Shown: piece by piece, positions 27,964 to 42,058 of the stretch
Numbering within the stretch: the stretch's first letter is position 1
Layout: every line of letters begins with the position of its first letter
Assembly (NCBI GenBank): GCA_036571765.1
Contig: BROE01000024.1
Location: forward strand, 5,268,297 to 5,332,296
Origin: Plecoglossus altivelis
Taxonomy: Eukaryota > Chordata > Actinopteri > Osmeriformes > Plecoglossidae
Direction of reading: 5' to 3'
DNA: 64,000 nucleotides
Made by a program: the position numbers and the translations under genes
Notes under the pieces: model-generated
Told to the model about the DNA's origin: nothing
Database searches by the model: none
Seen by the model: the letters and a program-made list of their open reading frames with translations, nothing else

Positions 27964-30900
27964 CTGAGGTGGGAGCGGGAGGGGGGAGGGGGTTAAAAGA
28001 TATAGATAGTGCTAACGAAGTAGTAGGAAGCTTTCCATCGTGACAAGATTGTGGGAGTTGGGAGAACAGCCTTTCGCACACAAAGGTGCAGAAGTTTTAC
28101 CCTCGTTCAAGCAAACAGACAACTAAATCTCTTGCGAAGGTGTCGACAAACATGACTAATCCCTCAGTATCCAGCCCAGTTAAGCCTTAATCCTGCTGGC
28201 TGTAACTCACCTGGCTGTCCTGGGGGCCCTGTTGGACCAGGCCGGCTCTCTCCTTTCGTCCCCTTGAAGCCCTGTGGCCCCATGTCACCTAGGGCAACAC
28301 AACATTCACTATCCAGAGGAAGTCACAGTATTCCCATCCCAAACAAGTGCAACTCTCCACTGTCATTGTCGTCACCAGATTCCTCTGTCACCTTTTAGGC
28401 CTTGGAGTCCGTGGTGGCCGGGGAGGCCCTGGTAGCCCTGAGGGCCCGTCCTGCCGGGGTATCCAGGCTGGCCGTTGGAGCCCTTGGGACCTGGAGCTCC
28501 AGGCTGACCCGGGGGGCCCTTCTCTGCCTGGCAGGGCTCGCAGCTGCTAGATGGAGCCAGACTCTGCAACAGCTGGGGCAACTGGCCTGGAGGGAGAGGG
28601 GGAGAGGGGATGTTATCTCCCTCATGCTACCTCTTTTTTTGACTATTCTCTGAAGAGACGGACAGGGCAAGACACCTACTCCTCAGCACGGCAGCACACA
28701 GCTTCATCAGGTGGTCATCCGAAGGCGGCTTCCCCTGAAACCCAGATAAGAGTCTTCCTGTGAGTTCCTGCTCTCCCCGGCTGCCCAGCGGAGGGGATTA
28801 CGCCAACCTCGGCATTCACAGGAAAAAGGTCAGGTGACTTGAGACACTCACCGGCTTGCCCGGGTAGCCTGGGACGCCTGGTTGCCCCGGTAACCCGTCC
28901 TGGCCACTGGATCCCCGCGGTCCGACAGCGCCAGTGTGTCCCATATCTCCCTTCTTTCCATCATGCCCTTTGGCACCCATCTCTCCCGGGATACCTTTCT
29001 ATGAGTCCCACAGTCACACACAAGCATACATACATGCATGCGGACAAAAACGCACCCACGCAGATAACACACAGTCAATGTGCTGGACCATGCTCTGTGG
29101 TGTGAAAATCACATACAGTAGTATCCTCCCCCATCATCTTGGTCAACCATTTTTTGACCTTGAACCAACATTTCTTCAAAGACCTTATTTTGATCTGAAT
29201 CCTGCATCGTGTAACAGTGTTGCTACAGTGAGACAGGCACGTCAGAGACACTAAGATGCTACCTACTGAAGCAGCTTTTACATGGGCAAATCCATATGGT
29301 GTAGGCTGGAGCCATCATAACATGGCTTTTTCACATGCTACATGCTACTGTAGATCTGTATCCTGCGAGGCTGATTTAGCAGCGCCCCTTAGACCAAGGT
29401 CTCTTGGGCCTCGTGCCGGTAGAGCATTACGTACGCTCTGTTCCGTAGCCCTGCGAGGAGCTCATTGACAGTCTCTTGGATGGGGAGTTATGTAGAGGCT
29501 TGGAGAATAGATTAGATCTAACACTGCAGTCTAATTCTACAAACCTCTCCTTTTCCTCCTCTGGGTCCCACTTCACCCTGCCAAGGAAGAGAAGAGGGGA
29601 GAGAGAAGCGAGGAGAGATGAGGAAAAAGAGAGGATGAGAGGGAGAGAAGATGTATCAAGAGATGAGAGGAGGAGAGAAGAAGAGAGAGAAGAGGGGAGA
29701 GGAGGAAAAGAGGAGGGAAGAAAAGAGGGTTATAGAATGTTCCCCGTCTTGCAGAAGATGCACAATATGTTCACCGTTCCCTCCAGATGAAAGCACTCGT
29801 ATTATTTAAATTGTTTTTTTCCTGTGGCGCCAACGTTCCCCTGCATTATTGCGCAATCTGCATTCAGTTCTTCGTCTTTGCACAGTCCTTTTACTACAGC
29901 TGAATTGTACTGTACAACCACCTAATGGAACAGCACAGCAATGGGGGTTGTCATGGCAAGTAGGCCCTTTATACAGAGCGAGAGACTGAAGACCTGAACG
30001 GTGATAGCAGGAAGAAAGTAATGTTAGGTCGTATTCCTGCCACTCTGAGTGCACTTGGAGGGAACCTGTTGGTTGCTATAAGTCAACCACCAGAAACACA
30101 AACTGATACACATAGCTAACAAGTCGTGCACACGTATGCAAGCTACCGAGAGCATAACGTGCTTGTGCACATGCACGCGCCACATCAACGGTGAGGTAAC
30201 TGTGTCCACCAGCGCCACTCAGTGGTGGGTAGAAGACACTGCACTCACCGACAGGCCGGATGTTCCTTGAGCGCCATTGCTTCCCCGCTCCCCCTGGAAC
30301 AAGAAACTTGGATGAGATGGATGTGCGTGTGTGCCTTTGTGTGCTTGTGTGTGCCTGTGTGTGCGCATGTGTGCCTGTGTGTGCGCGTGTGAATTGATTT
30401 TGTGCACCCCACTATTTTTCAATGAGTCAATGCACTTCTGCAGTCATTAAATATCTGTGGCCACGATATGCTGTCACGTGAGGGGTGGACCAGAATACAG
30501 ATCATCACCAGATGAAGAGGCAGGAATGACTCGTTGAGACAGATCGATGTGGACAAAGAGACCTCGGAAGCACACAGACAACAACGCAGGTACATCTTTC
30601 TCAAAGTAGAACACCACAACTGAACTGACCTTTAATATTCCCATCCCTTGGATGTGTCTGTGTGTGTTTGTGTGTGTGCGTGCGTATGAGTGTGTGTGTG
30701 TGTGTGTGTGTGTGCGCGTGTGTGCGTGTGTGTGCACGTGTGTGCGTGTGTGTGTGTGTGCGTATGAGTGTGTGTGTGTGCGCGCGTGTGTGTGCGCGTG
30801 TGCGCGTTATGAGTGGTTCAAGACAAGCCTTCCACATAACCGTGACTCATGCATGCCTATGTTCTCGTCAGCTCACTGATTTGTCTGAGGTGATTGTGTG

Positions 30901-33900
30901 CGACAATTCTGAGCAGACTGTTAGTCATTAAACATTAGGCCTAATTACATTGCAAGTCCAGTTCATTAATGGGTCATCAATGGTATTAATGCTAGTGTGC
31001 TGACCTGAGTAAAACGCGATTACTGTGTTTCGCTAAGTGCTTTCCGACTGAATGCTGGTTTCACAGGTCAGCGATAAACTCCAACGCCAAGCAAATCTCC
31101 AGGTAAATTACCTCTGACATTCAATGTGAACGATCAGAGATTTGAATTCGATTTTCTCGAAGAAATGCTAAGCGGCGGGGGTTAACGAAGCAGCTTTGTA
31201 CCGCACTGCGAGTGTGATCGGAGTGCACGCGGCTCCAAGGTTACTGTAACCATGCGGACATGTGTTTCCGAGAGACACCATGAGAAAGGAGAGGACGTTA
31301 CCTGGTTTCCTTTAGGCCCCGTCTCTCCGCTCTCGCCCTGAAACAGAGGAGCGGCGAATACGTCAAAGAACAGGGCAGGCGTCTGGGAACCCCCCCCCGC
31401 AGTTTCAAATCACTGACAAACCCTTCAGCACGTTCCACACGAGAATGTAAGTAAACATAAATAATGCAGAAACAAATATGCATTATGCAGAGTCGTCAAC
31501 ATTTTATGGCAGGAACATGCAAATGAAAAGGCTCCTGGCTCCAGCGGTCATAAATCATGCACATATCATCGCTTCCAAGGCAACAGGCCGCCTTGTTAGC
31601 TTCCCCCACAGGTGATTTTGTTTTATTTGTTATTAAATTCCCGCTTTGTGTGTTTACTTCCTGTTGCGCTGGCGTGACTTCTATCAACTCTCATCAGGTG
31701 GCGCCTCACCTTGTGACCTTTGAACCCTGGTAGCCCCATGGAACCTGGTTGCCCTGGAAACCCTGGATCACCCGGTGACCCCTACAGAGTTGACAGGTGA
31801 GAGGTCGTTTTGACAGGTGAGAGGGCATTTTAACTCCCTTATTTCAGAGGTTTTTCTACAAATACGGACCTTTAAGCACCTGTAGCTGTGTTGTGGAAGT
31901 CATTCTTACTCAACAGCATCGGTAAATAATGACGGCATAGGTTGACCACAATGTGACAGAGATTTCTGGATTTTTGTCGTTATTGTGCAACTTCGCAAGA
32001 AATTTGATGTCTCCTAACCAGCAATGAGTTGTTCAACCATCTTGATTACCCATCCGGGGAGTTATATCCTGTTACAGCAGAGTGAACAATGTCTGAGAAA
32101 CTTGTATAACGGCATTGTATAAGTGTTGGCTAACTACAAAGAGGGCTGCAGAGGGATGAGTCAGAACCAGAGGGAGGGAGGGAGGGAGGGAGGGGCGGAG
32201 AAGGACAGGCAGAAGAACCAGAGGAAGACGTAGTGAGATAGATGAGAGAAAGTATGTAGGCATGTGTGTTTGATCACATTGGTGACTATTGATCACAGAG
32301 AGTGTCTTCACTGGCCTCTCACCTTCTGGCCCGGCAGCCCAGTTGAACCAGATGTTCCTTGGTCTCCACAGCTCCCCTGAATAAAGACCCACACAGCTGA
32401 GCAAAACACACTTTACCGCTCATCTAAAGAGAAACACACTCTGAGCGAATTCTGTCATTATCAGGAGAGCGGTGAATAGCCTGGACACTGGGGACAAGGC
32501 ATTAGCATTAGCATAATCGCTAATTAAAACAGACGGCTGAAGGGACAGACCTTGGGGCCATCTCGTCCGTTCTCCCCAGGCGCTCCTACAGGGCCCTGCA
32601 TGCCCTGGAGGGGAGGAAGCGAGAGAGGGAGGGAGAGGGAGACAAAGAGAGAGAGAGATAGGGAAAGAGAGAGAAATGGAGGGGGGAGCGAAAGAGAGAG
32701 AAGTTTAGGTGGAGAAAGCGAGAGAGATAAAGTGAGAGAGTGAAAGATTTACAAAAGGAGAGCGAGGAGAGGGAAGGGGGGAGAGCGGGTAAGATTACTT
32801 TAGGGGCTGCAGTGTGACAAAAATGCTTGACAGCTTAGTCAGAAAACACCAGAGGAAAAATGACATGGTGCTGTTCCATTTGAGGATTGTTCCTATTAAG
32901 GACTTTCCAGCCTAGCTTCAGTTGCAGGAGGGTTCGCTATAAAAACAGGAATGAAGCCAGCCTGCTAACGACAAAGCCTACCGTTTATTTATCTTATCTC
33001 AACTGGAGAGACAAAGAAATGGGTCTTCACCTCATGATGACCTGATGTCAAATCCCATCTGACCTGGGTATTGACCTGTTCCTCTTCCCGACCAGCAGGT
33101 GGTGCTAGCACTGGAGCACGGTGGTGCGCGCAGCAGCGTCTTGATGTTAATGTGGGACTCCGCTGTGGCTGACTGTAACCTTGCTTTCCACCAGTTGAGG
33201 GAGTAAAAACCTCCTAAGCAGCGATCTCCCCAGTCATCTCACACCCCCTCGCCAGAAACCGTTTCAATCGGCCAATCTCTACTTAACACCAGAACAGCAC
33301 AGGCACCTCGGAGTCACCGTTCTGACTATTCATCACCTCCAGGTCGTGTGAAGCACTTCCATCGCTTCCTCTCATTGAGCTAAGGTGCTATCCCTTGCCT
33401 GTCGGGGATATAGTGAGGATTACCTTGGCCTAAACACAATGTCGTCTCTTTCTCTGTTTGTGAGCATGACTCGTTATGGAGGAGGCGATGAGACCTACCG
33501 GAGGTCCTTTAGGCCCTGAAGCGCCGCTCTGCCCAGGCAAGCCTCTCTCCCCCTGCAGAAAGATCAAGAGGCATCTTAAACCCTACAGACAGCACATCCG
33601 CTAAGCTGTTCTGATAACCAGCAGAGACGTGCAACCGCATTCATGGTGCATTGATCCTGCCGTTGAACACGGTATTGATCAGATGGGCTGTGATTGGCTA
33701 GAATGTACAGTGGGACCTTACCGCAGGTCCTCTTGTCCCCGCCTCTCCAGGAAGTCCACGTATGCCCTGAGGACGAGACAGCCGGTCGTGACAAGGCACA
33801 TGATAACCAACTGGGTGAATCACTTTAACAGAGTGCAGCATCAGAGGGTCATACAGTAACTCCAGCACATTGTTAGATTCTTTTTTTTTCTTCTCTTTTC

Positions 33901-36900
33901 TTTTTCTCGCCCTCATTAACTAGTGTGACAGATCCTGTTTTCCTTGCTTCAAGCTGGAGTGAGCAGGGGTGAGCAGGGGTCCTAGCAGGGCCCGAGGGAC
34001 AGGGGGGGGGCGCTTACCTCATTGGTTACCAGCAGGGAGCAGGGCCTCAGCCTTAACTGGGTAAACATCCCTATCAGGGGTTTTGCATGCACACAAACAC
34101 ACTGTGTGTAGGTTCTCACTCTCGGACGCTTTCGCCATCTATCTTTCTCTCGTTGTCGCCCCCTATTTCTCTGTGTCTCTCTATCACCATCGTGTCTGCC
34201 AGCCTTGTTCTAACTAAGCTGCGTGAGTGTGTGTGTTGTCTGGTGTTGTGAAGCTGATGATAAACAAAGGGTTCTTTTTCTCATTGGTAGAATGCCGATC
34301 ATTCTTGAACTGTGTGTTTTTACATTTCCTGTGACTGAATGTTTGAATATCACTTTGGATATTCGGTATATAAAATATTTACCATACTGTGGAGAAGTAC
34401 ATGTAAGGTATAGACAGGCAGACTTGAACTTACAGCACAGGGAACAGACCCTAAACCAAATCAAACTGGTGTCGGTTTTTCTCCAGAGAATCACAAAGAT
34501 GGCAGATGGGAGACAGAAAGGTTCATTCTGGCTGTGTACTGAAGGCTTCTGGGGAACCACTGGCGATATTACTTGTTTGCAGAGTTGCATAAGATGTAAT
34601 ATTTCTATAAAGCCAGACATGTGGTAAAGATAATGACACACTGCTTGTATACGTGTGTGTGTGTGTGTAATAAAAGATACCTGAAAGTGAGAAATATGAG
34701 CCCTGTTCCTTGGTAGGAGGAAATAAGTCGAGGTGCGATATCAAGTGCGTCCAAAGCAACCCCCAACTTTCAGAGAAAACACACACTGATGCACACAGTC
34801 CAACACACCCACGGTACAATACAAACACACAGGCAAACACACACTGACAAAAACAGACAGTTCTGGTTCAGTTGGTTGTCTCGGTGTAGGAAGATACACA
34901 GCAGGCCCTGTAAGGAAATAGCCCTGTGATACAAAACATCACTTACTAGCATGGCTGCATTCATACACGTACACACAATCCCCTGGTGCTATGTACCAAA
35001 AAACTGAATTATGGCACCCCCCCACCCACCCACCCACCCACCCACACACACACATCCACGCTGCACACATATAGATTATCATTAAAGGAGTGGGCAGAGG
35101 AGAGGGAGGAAGATAAGAAGACAGTGTGTCTTTGATGTTAGTCCCAGTTCCATTCCGAGCTGCATTAATGACTCATTTGATCAGAGGAGGCCCACACGTT
35201 GGAGCAGAGGGTCCAGGGGCCAGTCCCCATCAGAGGGAAGCACAGGGGCCAGTCCCCATCAGAGGGGAGGACGGGGGCCAGACCCCATCAGATGGGAGCA
35301 CGGGGGCCTGTCCTCCTCAGATGGGAGCACAGGGGCCTGTCCCCTTCAGATGGGAGCACAGGGGCCTGTCCCCCTCAGATGGGAGCACAGGGGCTAGTCC
35401 CCCTCAGATGGGAGCACAGGGGCTAGTCCCCCTCCGATGGGAGCACAGGGGCTAGTCCCCCTCCGATGGGAGCACAGGGGCCTGTCCCCTTCAGATGGGA
35501 GCACAGGGGCTAGTCCCCCTCAGATGGGAGCACAGGGGCTAGTCCCCCTCAGATGGGAGCACAGGGGCCTGTCCCCCTCAGATGGGAGCACAGGGGCTAG
35601 TCCCCCTCCGATGGGAGCACAGGGGCTAACTCTGGAACTCCACTCTCATAAAACTGGCTTCTGCTTGAGGTTTTCAACTGTCGCATGCAAGGTTTGATTC
35701 GGAAAACAAGAATGTGAGTGTGTGTGTGTGTGTGATTGTGTGTTAGGGATTGTGTGTGCTGTAGCAGGTTTCTCTGCATGTGAGAAAGGGTGGGTACACA
35801 TCCTTAATTAGGGTGGGTACAAGTCTTTAACACTGGGGTTTGAAATACTATTTAAATACTGACCGTTGCCAACCTAATCAAGCCCTCCATAACAGCAATC
35901 AAATGCAGTAGTAACAAGATTTATGATGTTCATGCACAATAATTTGTTCACTGATGTATTTTTCTGTCTGAGCGCGGTATAGTTTCATATATATATGTTT
36001 TTTGATTGAAGCACTGTAATATCCAAACTTACTGCCCATGGAGATCAATGTTGTATTGCATTGAATCATAAAATAGCAATAACCCTTCGCAAAGTCAGTT
36101 TGATAGCCAATCAAAAAAGGGTAATGGAGTAAGTGTCAGACAAGCAGAAAGAGACTGTAGTCTATAAACCACAGCTTGTGGGCGATGATGATGACTTAAC
36201 CAGACTCTCACACACTTGCGTCCTTGTTTACTGACTGTTCTGGTTGACTGTTACGGCACAAGCTGGGTACATCGACACCACATAAACACACACCACAGGC
36301 ACCCAGAAGAAATGGTTAGAAGAAAACAGTTTGACAAAGACTTCAAACCACATGCTGCTTTAAGTGATTCTGGGACAGGCCACTTCAGGTAGGATCCCTC
36401 CCAAACCTCTGAAGGTACAGCTTGATGTTCATCTACTGCGCTGTTTTGTTCACGCCCGTGCAGACCCCTTGTTTGGTACTGGGTAGCAGCCGTTATGTTC
36501 AGTGCGGTCTAGATGGTTGCGATCGCCACATCAGGACCACTGTGGTTGAGTTACACACACTGGCTGTCGCCGCCACTGCGAACAAGCCCAGAGACCAAAT
36601 CTCATAGGAGCTGTGCAACAGCTGTTCTGCTCTCTCGCATCCTCTCTCGATCACTCTCTTTTGCTCAATTCATCCTTTATCTCTCCTGCTCTCCCTCCCT
36701 CTCACTCTCCTTTGCTCTCTCCCTCCCTCTCACTCTCCTTTGCTCTCCCCCCCCCTCACTTATTCTCTGCACCTTAATCTCTTGTCTAATCACGACACAC
36801 AGCAGATAAGAGTGATCTATCTCCTTTGCTGTGATTGCCTTTGTCAATCTTTATCAAATCTTCTGTTGTACATCAGTCAGTGTACTATTCAATATCCAAC

Positions 36901-39900
36901 CTCGGATTGTGTGCATACAGGCGATTGTATGTTAGGCATGGGTGTGTTGTGTGTGTGTGTGTGTGTGGGTGGGTGGTGGGAGTGAACCATGGTGGGTGTG
37001 TGTGGTTGTGTTTGTGTCGTGTGTGTGATTGTGTGGCAGGTGTGTGTGGAAGTAGTTTTGTGTGCACAGTGTGCGTGTGTTTAACATGGGTGGTGCGTGT
37101 GGGTGTGTATGTGTTGGGCGTGTGTCCTGGCTGAGGTTGGTAAACCCAGCGGTGGAGTTTTTGGGGGGGCACCACAAAGCTTGCATGCCTACTTCCTAAT
37201 GCCTCTATTTTCCCCCCAGATCTTTATGAAGCCGCTTAAAAAGTACTTTCTGATTATAGCTTTTTAGTGCTGAAGAGGCAGAAAACGTGTTTGTTTGTGT
37301 CTCCACATTTGTTGCTTCATTCACATGACTGACTTTCCTCAAGGCTTTTGACATACAGCACACACAGTGCTGATTTCATGAATGGGTTCCCCATCATCTT
37401 AAAAAAGCAATCAGCAATACCTGTTATGTCTTTAAACTCCGGAAAGCTTGTTGTCAATACGAACGATTTTACACTGCCCTTCGTCAACACCAATCAGACA
37501 GTCGGATGCAGTTGGATGAACGTTTGTTTCACGATGCTTTGGAATATATCTTCCTGTAACCGTCCTCAAACCCAGCGCTGATAGCGTTTGCGCGCTTTGT
37601 CTTTTGTGTGAGGACTGTCAGACTTACCGGGACTCCTTGCAGACCATCTGCACCGCTCAGCCCAGCATCTCCCTTCTCTCCCTGGGAAGAAAGGACCAGC
37701 GTTAGATCCCAGGGTGGAGGAACACAGAACAGGATGGGACAATATCTCACAAGCAAATGAGTACGACAGACGGATCTCCAATACATGGGTGGTGTATGCT
37801 CTTTACATATGTTCCCCATTGGATGTAAAGTGCAGTAGTCCAACCAAGGGAAATTATTCTGAAACCTTGACTGCTAACCTTTACCGAACACCTGGGCATA
37901 CTGTGTCCCAAAGCTATACAAACAATCTGGATTTCTAATGCATTCATAATTCCCTTTGGCCACCCACCTCAGTTTCCCCCTCAAATTACACACAGCTTCA
38001 TGACGGATTTCGGAGTAAAGGAATGGTTTACAACAGAAGCCCTTGACTCTGTTCAGTCAGTTCAGTCCTTGAGTGTTTGTGGACAGCAGTAAAAGACCAT
38101 GTTTCAGGGCAAGTAGATGAACTCAGATGACCACAACCAGTGGTTTGGTTTATCCTCCCAGTCACTATTCTGGACACAGGACACAATGACGGGCTAGACA
38201 GCTTGGTGGATTACTATTTCAGCCAACCAGAGGGGCTTCCTGGATGGTGGTTTCAGCCAAGCAGTTGACTTCCTGAATGAAAGTAGGATTCCTTCGGCCA
38301 ATCAGGAAGCATGCCACCATCTGTTCCCGTCCCCATGTTTATGATATGGCCGTGAATTCCTCACAACTGTTTAAAACATATTCATAATGCTTTATAAGAC
38401 ATCATAATGAAACGTCTCTTTGTTTTGATCTCTTTTGTCTTCGTTACTCGAACAAAGCAGAGCGGCAAAGCTGAAAATGCAGCCTGGCGACCGGTCCGGC
38501 AGAGTGGCGAGCGACAGAGTAGAGATGAAGCAGAGGGAGCAGCCTTTGTGTCTACCGACCTCCTCCAAAGACAGCCGTCCCTGCTCCTGGCTGAACATAG
38601 CCATGGGGGGAACATGTATTTAAACACCAGGCTTGCGGAGCAGGGTGGTGGCAGGATGGGCGAGAGGGAGACGGAATTGAGCTCTCGCTCCCTGACGTTT
38701 GTTTTTCTTTGAAACATCCTGCCACGCGGCGCACGTAAAAACATACAAGCAGCGGCACCCTGTAATTCCACCCTGCAGATGCGCCTGTCCACCAATAAAG
38801 GCCACAGAGACGTAAATCCATGTACGCCATAACTGCGGGGGAAATAGACAAGCGCAGAGCCGCTGGCCTTACATGACACGGTTCTTGCTACAGACAATGA
38901 TTGAGCGTGTTTTTCTTGTTTTGTTATTTTGGTTTTTATTTCTCATTTTTTTCTTCCTTGGTAGAGAGGCCAGGCTTTCTAAAGGACAAGATGAGAGGCC
39001 CATCTGCATTGTTGAAGTTTCAGATGTTGGACTAGAGTATTTTATTCAGTTCTGGCAGTAGGGTCATGTCAGGATAGACATGCTCTGAAGGAGAAGTTCA
39101 GATGACAGGCTGGTTCACTTGCTGGCTGTTACACCAAATGGCGATATATCCAGTACATGGTTCAACAATGTACAGCTACCCAAGGGATATTTGCTGCTAC
39201 CAGCCACTGCACTGTTTAACACCACAACAATTTACACAACTACACTAAATACTGACAGCCATCCAAGGAAAATACCATTTCAAATGTCAACCGTCTAGAA
39301 ACAGTCTTCAAACCTGCAATTTGTCAGCAAACAGGCACTACTTAGAATAAGTCCAATTGTGCTACATGACAAGCAGTTATTGTAGTCTATTTTGAGCAAA
39401 CTACTCAAAAAGGGCAGACAAATATGAAGCATTGGAGGGTGAAGAGATCAAAACTGAGGTTGAAATTGGTTGCAAAATATACAGTCGCTTCAAAACGGAA
39501 ATAGGAAAATGTGAAATTGAAACGTTCCTAGCAGAAAAATGTACATCGGGCAACTGATACTACACTTTAAAATAAAACAGATTCTTTCTCCCAATGCCAA
39601 CTATTGTGTATCCAGTCTAGGAGAATGAAAAAATCCATATGTTCTAACCTACAGTATGTAATGTTTACAACCATTTACCATGTAACCAAGCTGTGAGCAA
39701 CCAACACCTTGTGTTTCACAGTAACCAGTGTCTGGAACACTGAAGCGAAGCTCTGTCATGGAAAAAGTCCTAAAGAGGCTCCTGCTGAACCTTGATTAAA
39801 AACACAATCAGAAAGGAGCCAGGCTTATTTACTGGTGCATGTGCATGCGTGTGGATTTCCACTCAACCCTACGAAAAACACAGCACATTAGGACTCGATA

Positions 39901-40299
39901 GAGGGGAACATCATGAGAAGAGTCTGAGAGTACGATTCCTCCGAGGACTGCTGTTTGTTTGCTTGGTCAGCGTTCCACCCACCGCACACGCTGCCACATG
40001 GTCAACAGCGCTAACGACACATGAAAACCGGCTTCTGCCTCGCTAATGGCTGTCTAGATGTCAGTGTGCTTTAATGATGAGGCCTCCGACAGTGGTCTTG
40101 GCAGATTAATGGAGCGTCGCAACAGCATTAGGAAGCTCCTTTCCCACCGTAGCGACGTTGGGGTCGCATAAAGAGCTCTCTGTGCGGCCGTGCCACCGCG
40201 ACGCAGACGTGCAGCGCAGAACCAGAAACATGTGGCAGCGGTCATTTGTCCTTGTCCGAAATGACCTCCTGTCCGTCCTCCGAGGAGAGGGGAGGGGAA

Positions 40300-40355
<56 letters not shown>

Positions 40356-41974
40356 AAAAAGAATGAAGGAGTTGTGAGAGAGGAGTGAACGACATAGCTC
40401 TGTGTGGAGCCCGGTGGAGCCTCTGTTCTGTTGCAGTGCCGGAAGCTCTCACCACACAGAGTGGGAGGCTGGTCCCACACAACCACAGCTTTGTGTCCAG
40501 ACTGACACTGACACACGCATGCAACGAACATATGTGGGGAGGCTGTCCCACGACTAGGCAGTTTCTTAACAGGAAAACACTGGACATACAAAGGCTGTGT
40601 GCTGGCCAGAGCAAGCGGTAGGATGTCTATTAATGGAGAATTTAATGTTTGTGTAGGTGGAAAAGACCGACCTGTTTGCAGAACGACTCTACTAATCTCA
40701 TCGATTTGCCATGAGTCATTCATTACGGTACTGTAATAATGCACAGAGCTCTTTCATGTCACAAGATAGGCCCCACGTGTCTGCTGGGGCTCTGCAGTTG
40801 GAGTTTCCTCTTGGGCAGATCTCATTCACCTCAGGCCTCCAGCTAAGATTACCGGGGAGACACGCCCCCCCCCCCCCCACCACACACCCCATCTCCTGCA
40901 GCTGAGAACTCTGCTAGCTGCCTCATGGACCCCTAAATCCCAAGCAGAGAGAAAGCAGACCGGACTGAACGATTGGGATGGGCCAATCTCAGATCAGAGT
41001 GTGTGTGTGTGTTTGGTGTGTGTGTGTGTGTGTGTTGTGTGCTCGGAATAGTCAAAGACTTCCACAGATGTGTAACTCCTCTTCAGCCCACTGGTTAAGC
41101 GTAGGAGCAGATACAGTACTGCAGGACAGTGCGGCCACAGACGCAGAGTGACTGACGTACAGACTGGAATACGAAGAGCACAGGCATGGAGCAGCCAAGT
41201 AGAAAAACATATTTGTTTTGACACGAGGACCTCACAAAGACCTCGTTGAAAAAGAAGCAGCACTGTAATTTTGTACAGCACCTCACCCCAAACAATGGAA
41301 TTGTTTTATAGCGATGTTGCTGGCGCGCTCTTTACTCTGGTCTTATAAGTCAGACTGTGCAAGGCTCATTGACGTTAACAGTAACAGAAAGGGTGAAATT
41401 CAAGACTGTGGAAAGGATGGCTCCGGGTTTATCAAAGATCTTTACAGCGAATGTGACTTTTATATGGCTGTTAAAGCGCACAGCGGCAGGGTTGAAATGG
41501 GCTTGCGTGTCAGGGGGAACATAAACGCATGCTTATGAGCAGGGGATGTGCGTCTGCATGTGGGCTTGGATGTAAGGGCTCCTGTGTCGGCCTGCATGTG
41601 GGACTGTTGTTGTGTTGTTGTTGTTGTTTTGGGGTACGGTGAGTGGTTTTAGGGCAGAATGTGGTGTCATTAGCCTGCGTTCTCCTCCAACCAGAACCCC
41701 ACCAGTAAAGCTGAAACAGCCACACCTAACTGGCCAGCAGGCTAGCTTATCAAACAAGCCTGGAAATGGAGGGAGATGAAGGGAGCGGGAGGAAAGGGTT
41801 TGGGCTGACGGGGAGGTTCCCCTCATCCACTGTGGTCATGTGGCCTCTTTCACTGTTTTCTAATCTATAGAGCCGAGAAGCAAACAGAGGATTCAGATGT
41901 TTATCATTCTGGGAGCGGGATCAACAGTTAGTGGTAGGCCTTTTGATATTCAGCCACAAAGAGGGAATGAGACA

Positions 41975-42058
<84 letters not shown>
